Positions 58,960 through 64,000 of a stretch of DNA of 64,000 bases are shown one piece after another; within the stretch, counting starts at the first letter, position 1, and the number at the start of each line of letters is the position of its first letter. Position numbers and translations under genes: made by a program. This DNA is from Sindora glabra (lineage: Eukaryota; Streptophyta; Magnoliopsida; Fabales; Fabaceae). A model generated the notes under the pieces. The model worked only from the letters and a program-made list of their open reading frames with translations, had not been told where the DNA came from and did not search any database. The DNA lies in the NCBI GenBank assembly GCA_020226215.1, contig CM035236.1, positions 54,869,057 to 54,933,056 of the forward strand. The letters run 5' to 3'.

Positions 58960-59240
58960 GAATTATAATAAATAGGCAACCATTCTTTAAACGGACGTTG
59001 TAAGGTACTAACACCTTCCTACACGTAACTTACTCTCGAATCTGAACTTTAGGAATACAAATCATTTTTGGTATTCCAATCATAACATAAAAGATGATTA
59101 GTTGTGACTCTATTTTTTTTTACTTACACTACACACAATCACATTTCCGAGGAGGCGCAGAAGTCCACTCGCCTCCCTTGAATTCCACCTTAAGACATGT
59201 TGTGATAGCTTAGTGGTTCCACTGGGGATTAAATTGGAGT
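58960..59240 (+). mobile_element. Tat/Ogre-like LTR end with primer-binding-site context
   Basis: 58,975-59,055 reads 'AGGCAACCATTCTTTAAACG' then 'GACGTTGTAAGGTACTAACACC' and 'CGTAACTTACTCTCGAATCTG', a phrase common in LTR ends of large plant Ty3/gypsy Tat-type elements. 59,205-59,240 reads 'TGTGATAGCTTAGTGGTTCC' followed by 'ACTGGGGATTAAATTGGAG', matching the known 'GGCGACTCCACTGGGGA' priming context of Ogre/Tat elements with several changes. It therefore marks the LTR/internal junction of a + strand element. The left LTR boundary is unknown, and the minus-strand frame at 59,110-59,304 is a shadow. Confidence 0.55.
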
Positions 59241-59639
59241 AAGGCCATTTTATTTCTTCTTTTTCTATCTTAGTTTTGAATTTTCTTAGTCCATTATGAT
59301 TCAATATTTTCTTTTTGTGTGTTTATCATGTTTATCTTATTATAATCATCTTTATCTATGGTAAATTAGTCATGTGAAAATTGTTAGAATGATTGATGTT
59401 CCCTCTCACACACTGCACATTATAGATCTCACACACATATCATGAGCCTTCTACCTGGGCTTTAGAATAACTTTTAAGATTAGTTAGGGGCAAAGTAGCA
59501 ATGCCTTTGTGAGACTATCAGTCTCCATGCAGGCTAGTGAAACACTTTCACTCAAATTGAACCCTTTTCATTTGTAGCTTGTCATAGGTGAGGATTGGAT
59601 GCCTTACTAGCCTATAATGGCAATAGTAAAGACAATTTA

Positions 59640-60790
59640 GGGACCTTTCATCAATTAGGTATCATAGAACCTAAACCAGGCACAAATTGGAATAAACTTA
59701 AAGCCACTTTATTTTAGAGAAGTTTATCCTATGAGAGGAAATTTCTAAACCTAGGAAAAATCCTTCAAGAACACATAAGGGAACTTTTCCATGACCAATT
59801 TTTTAAGCCATACAAGTTTACCCAAAAAATGAATTAATCCATATACTAATTAAACTGGGTAGCTTGTTTAAATGGCTTATCCTATATCTTTTCTTGCTTA
59901 GTTGAATGCGATTATTCCTTAACCTCTTGCATCTATTATTTCATCATACATAGATATCGTCAAAAGTCATTTGAACTCATTGACCATTGGTTACAAGCTT
60001 CAAATTGTCAAAAATTGAAAGTATATGATTATGGGCTTTTTGAAATAAGCCACAGAGCCATTAAAGAAAAAGAAATGAATAAATGGCTTATAAATGCATT
60101 CACCCATTTAAATAAACTATCTTAGAAGAGAAATCTTGCCTTTATCTTGCTTTCAAGCAAGAATCATAGAAAATATGGAGGAAGCCCTCACAAAAATCAA
60201 AACTAGGTTCCTTGCTTTTCTCAGGGATTTGCTTAGAAAAATCTACAAATACTAACTTGAAAGAATAAAGGTGATTCATTTAGGTCTTCCTGAAGATGTG
60301 CACTGGATCATTAAAACTAAGATATGTCTAACAAGTGAGTGTCATGATTCATTTATGTAAGTGTATGCTAGAAATAGGAAGAAGTTCTTATGCTAAAAAA
60401 TGGAGAGCTAAAAGAATGGGAGTATGTTACAAGTGCATAAGATAGACATGTAATACATGTTACAAGAACATTGGAATGGTTTCCCATAATTGGGAAGACA
60501 AAATTAAATTCATAAAGGATAAACTAAGTAAAGAGTCATTGAATAATATCCTTTAAACTCTTGAGACGCACACTAGTGGAGAAGTTTATAGGGTTCTTAT
60601 CAATTTAGTGGATCTATTTCACAAGGAAAGGCAGCGTTACTGTCTTGAAAATCTAATGTTAAAAGACCTTGTTTGTTGGTTTATAAAAAAACTAGATGGG
60701 AAGCAAATCCTTGACTCATAGAAGGCGTTTATGCTATTACTAGATATAAAATCAAAGGAAGATGTGAGCCAAAATCACAACTACTATTCA
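59640..60790 (+). pseudogene. Degenerate coding-like stretch in the Tat-like element
   Basis: Plus-strand frames with many stops still read protein-like: FHQLGIIEPKPGTNWNKLKATLF (about 59,650), KILQEHIRELFHDQF (about 59,758), EALTKIKTRFLAFLRDLL (about 60,180), RMGVCYKC with further Cys (60,415-60,470), and LINLVDLFHKERQRYCLENLMLKDL (about 60,600-60,670). The Cys cluster could be an eroded metal-binding motif. I do not recognise the family. By position it would be the extra 5' ORF or gag of the element. Confidence 0.35.
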
Positions 60791-61129
60791 TGTGCATATC
60801 TTTTCTTTTTAACTTTTTGGTTCTTTTTTACTTTTCTATGTAATTGTCTTTACTTTTTCTATATTATTACTACACTTAAGATGTACTTTTGACTTTTTCC
60901 TTTTTAAATCTTAAATTTTTTGATGATAATTAATTCGCATGACCTTTTTGACTTTTTCTATACACTTTCCCACCATTTTCTAAAAATTGTTATGTCTGGT
61001 TCCTTAAATTTCAAACTTTTCTAATAATAGTTAATTTGCATAATCTTTTTACTACTTATTTTTGCTGTATAAATATGCATATTTACATTTATCAATGCAC
61101 ATATTGCTCATCCTAAGGAAAAGGAAAAA

Positions 61130-61690
61130 GTGGAAGGACCATCAATATGCAAATTTAAATTAGTCTATGTCTTTGGTAGATACTGTTGGGGAAAAGATAA
61201 AGAGTTTGTGAAAGCGGCAAATGAGCTTGGTAAAGTATTAGCCACCAGAAATATCAACCTAGTGTATGGAGGAAGAATCCAATGTTTAAGGGGAACTATG
61301 ATAGCATTTGCACTTATTAGGGAAAGTAAAGTCTTGAGTATCACTGTGAGAGATTTGGATGACAAGATCATTACCAATTATGCCTTGGGTAATGAGTTAA
61401 AGGTTTCAAGCTTGCCTGAATGTTATGGATACATGCTTCATAATGTTGAAGCCTTTATTGCATTACCTAGTAGTCTAACAACATTGGAAGCAATTTCTAA
61501 CATTGCATATTAGGTTAAACTAAACTTTCATAAAAAACCATTAGGATTGTTAAATATTAATAATTTTTATGATGGTTTATTATTTTTTTTTAATCAAGTT
61601 ATGGAACAAGGATTTATTTCTCAAGCAATTCGTAACTCTATAACGTCTGCCTTAACTGTTGATTAACTGATTGACTAAATGCAAATTTCT
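61130..61690 (+). pseudogene. LONELY GUY (cytokinin riboside monophosphate phosphoribohydrolase)-like pseudogene, intronless
   Basis: The open part (127 codons to 61,513) reads FKLVYVFGRYCWGKDKEF, KAANELGKVLATRNINLVYGG, then ELKVSSLPECYGYMLHNVEAFIALP. This follows plant LOG proteins along their length, including VYGG at 45-48. After the stop the match goes on in frame (KKPLGLLNINNFYDG, QVMEQGFISQAI) to about 61,690. LOG enzymes release active cytokinin bases in the cytosol. Here the phosphate-binding PGGxGTxxE is PSSLTTLE (113-120), the third Gly after YGG is Arg, and the segment that should hold the catalytic Arg (QRKAEM context) is YGYMLHN. It cannot be catalytic in the usual way. Plant LOG genes have several introns and none is seen, which suggests a retrocopy. 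A TATAAATA lies at 61,068. Confidence 0.8.
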
Positions 61691-61949
61691 ATACCTGAAC
61701 CTAACCTATTAATGAAATAGATAGATTGGCAAGCCCAAGATAGCACGAAGAAGCATAAGCCAGATACTGCTCTTTAATTGTAACCATCTTCACTCTCATA
61801 GTTTTACTTCTATTTTTTATTTTTGTTATTGTGTTTTTATCTTTATTTTTCGCACCTTTCCTCATCTATAAAGACATTAGAAACAATGTCCAAATTAGAT
61901 TGGAAAGTAGGAATGATAAGAATTATTAGTAAAACTATTAATATTGTTG

Positions 61950-62460
61950 TGTTTGTAAAGAATGGCAGAGTAAAGAGTTATTTTTAGCTCTTAATATGTA
62001 TCCCTTTACTAGCATATTTTTCCTGCATGACTCATCGTCATTTCATAAAACTATTAAACTAATTGTGCATGTGAGGGTGGCTGAGTAAAGAGTTATTTTA
62101 ACTCTTGATACCCATCCTTTCAGTAGCATGTTTTTCTTGCATGACTTATCCTTATTTCAAAAAAAAAAAAAATCTTTTGTTAGTGAAACCTTTAAACTAA
62201 CTGTGTGTAAAGGATAGCTGAGTAAAGAGTTATTTTTTGGCTCTTGATATGCATCCCATTCATAGCATATTTTTCTTCATGATTTATCCTCATTAAAAAA
62301 AAAATTTTGTTAGTGAAACCATTAAACTAACTATGTGTGTAAAGGATAGTCAAGTAAACAAAGAAAGAACTAACTTTTGCTCTTGATACACATCCTATTT
62401 GTAGCATATTTTTCTTCATAATTTGTCCTCATTTCAAAAAAAAAGAAAAGAAAAGAAAAG
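61950..62460 (+). repeat. Four tandem copies of a 113-136 bp unit
   Basis: 'GAGTAAAGAGTTATTTT' occurs at about 61,970, 62,083 and 62,219, and a changed copy at about 62,352. Each is followed by 'CTCTTGATAxxCATCC', 'TAGCATxTTTTTCTT', an A run and 'GTTAGTGAAACC...TTAAACTAACT'. The last A run has become (AAAAG)n. Such non-coding arrays are typical of Tat/Ogre elements. This is not a CRISPR array. Confidence 0.8.
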
Positions 62461-64000
62461 GTCCATTTCTAAATTCTATTTGATGTGTTCTAAATCTTCT
62501 TGCTTATTCGGATGCTTTCCACTGATTTTAAAAATTGTATAAGTCATGAGCATGAATTCACTAGCTTTGAAGATTTTATGGCATGATTGAATAATTATCT
62601 TGTTTCTTGGAATTGACAAGTTTGGCAATAAAATTTAAATTGAAAGAACTAAGTCTCGCAACCCTTAACCATGAGATTTTGAGCTTATATGATTGATTAT
62701 AACTATTATTTTCTATGAGAGATTCACCTATCAGGTTGTCACTCTAGAACTTTCTTTAATTCTTATTAAGATTACATTTTCTCATGCATGAGCAAATATG
62801 ATTAAGGCATTTTTTGAATAAATCCATTATGCCTAAATAGCCAACCTTTGCATGTCCATTATACCCCATTTTTTATGCCTAATTTACCTTTTCTTTTTTT
62901 TTAGCTCATTTTAAGCCAAAAAATATATTCTATATATCCTTAGAGGTTAGAAGAGTATTGAATCAACAAAAGAGTAAGTTTTTAAATAAGTGTGAAGTAT
63001 ATCAAATGCTCGAGAAAGAAAAGTCCTTTAAAAAAAAGAGAAAAAAAAAGAAATTGAAATAGGCGAAGCAAAACAAAGAAAATAGAAAAAAAAGGAAAAC
63101 AATGATATATCATTAAAGCAACTACAATTCCAATTGTATGCTTGCTTAACTACTTATTGTTCTAATCCATCCATCAATACTCTTTTAATCTTTTCGGTTG
63201 ATAACTTCTTTTTCCATGATATTACCCTCATTTAACTTAATCCTATTACAACCTTTAATAAGTCCTTTTGATTTACTTTATACAAGTGAATTAAGTAATT
63301 GAGATTAAGGATTTAAGCAAGCCTATGGTAGTGCAATTCTTAATGGGTTAAAGTTGAGTAAGACACTTACCCTTAAACACTTGAGAGATTGGAAGTATGA
63401 CTTGTGAGTTACAATCCATTTAGTTCTTTATTTCTTAAATAAAGTTGCCATACTTTTGACTTTGGCTAACATGCATTATTGATTCATGAATGCTATAATC
63501 TATTTACATTTTAATGACTTTCCTACTTGTGCCTCTACATTCTTGACTTCAGTGAAAATAAATGTTTTTGTGTATAAGCTTGAGGAAGATTTATGAAACT
63601 AATTTCTATTGCCTCATTCTTAAGTTTTCCCTAAAATTCCCATTAATATTAAACTATTCATATTTTATGAATTGGGCTCACTTAGGTTAAGCTATCACTA
63701 TTAAGAGAGGCTAAGTAGATCTAGGCTTGGTATGATCAATTGAGTCTTAATAAAGATTGTTTACATTAAGCCATGGCTAACTCTATTAAAAAGGGATTGA
63801 TGTGAAAATAAACTAGAAAGATCATATGCTCTGATGAGGCTTATCAGGATTAGTTTCATATTTTATAATCATTAAATCATATGTAAGGGGTAATGACATT
63901 ATTGTTTTCAAACATATTGTGAAAGGGTAGAATCCCTTATAAGCTCTATTGCAAATGATATGTATTACTATCCATGCTTTTCTCCTAGTCTCTATTGCAA
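62461..64000 (+). other. Non-coding retroelement-like sequence to the window edge
   Basis: No open frame was recognised. Phrases such as 'CTCGCAACCCTTAACCATGAG' (62,655) and 'CTAATCCATCCATCAATACT' plus 'TTTTCGGTTGATAAC' (63,160-63,205) resemble untranslated parts of plant Ty3/gypsy elements, so the Tat-like element probably continues past 64,000. Confidence 0.4.

Noticed and set aside
59110..59304. 64-codon minus-strand ORF
   Set aside because: It lies antisense across the Tat-like LTR/priming-site junction.
61950..62460. CRISPR-like array
   Set aside because: The genome is eukaryotic. Units are long, diverged and contiguous, with no repeat-spacer structure.

Overview
The window is eukaryotic nuclear DNA, very probably from an AT-rich eudicot plant. 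The evidence is an intronless E/DYW-class pentatricopeptide repeat gene, a CLE peptide gene, LONELY GUY-like sequence, and plant-type Ty3/gypsy, Ty1/copia, LINE, hAT, Mutator-like and CACTA-like debris in very AT-rich spacer. No bacterial or organellar gene organisation is visible. The species cannot be named from the sequence.

Only two protein genes look intact. The first is a 124-codon CLE precursor at 24,796-25,170 (+). It has an N-terminal hydrophobic segment and ends in a CLE16/17-type dodecapeptide. The second is a 612-codon DYW-class PPR protein at 51,026-52,864 (-), a predicted organellar C-to-U RNA editing factor. Two further places (40,207-40,415 minus, and about 50,131-50,731) look like isolated exons of genes I do not recognise.

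Layout. 0-1 kb: broken hAT transposase (-). 1.7-4.5 kb: diverged tandem duplications. 4.7-8.85 kb: heavily mutated L1-type LINE (+). 9.2-18.35 kb: a decayed Ty3/gypsy element (-) with long, internally duplicated LTRs; its left LTR is split by a 1.5-kb insertion. 19.2-21.2 kb: tandem repeats, including an array of short palindromes in a 73/146-bp rhythm (CACTA-like). 24.8 kb: CLE gene. 26.6-38.96 kb: several MITE candidates, a compact 208-bp hairpin at 30 kb and a second palindrome array near 32 kb. 40.2 kb: orphan exon. 40.65-43.09 kb: probable copia solo LTR. 44-45.6 kb: second hAT transposase pseudogene (-). 46.6-49.8 kb: LTR-like block that hosts a 568-bp foldback element with a perfect 9-bp target duplication. 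50-53.3 kb: PPR gene and flanks. 53.3-58.9 kb: AT-rich spacer with a long purine tract and paired hairpins. 58.9-64 kb: Tat/Ogre-like LTR-retrotransposon sequence in which a degenerate, intronless LONELY GUY-like sequence (61,130-61,690) is embedded.

The genes do not form a pathway. CLE peptides and LOG enzymes both belong to meristem signalling, but the LOG copy is broken and sits in repeat sequence, so no functional link is inferred. The most interesting points are the LOG-like passenger in an LTR element, the foldback element with its 9-bp duplication, the 208-bp hairpin, and the two palindrome arrays with a shared period. Coordinates of decayed elements are approximate, because they come from reading frames and repeat alignment by eye.
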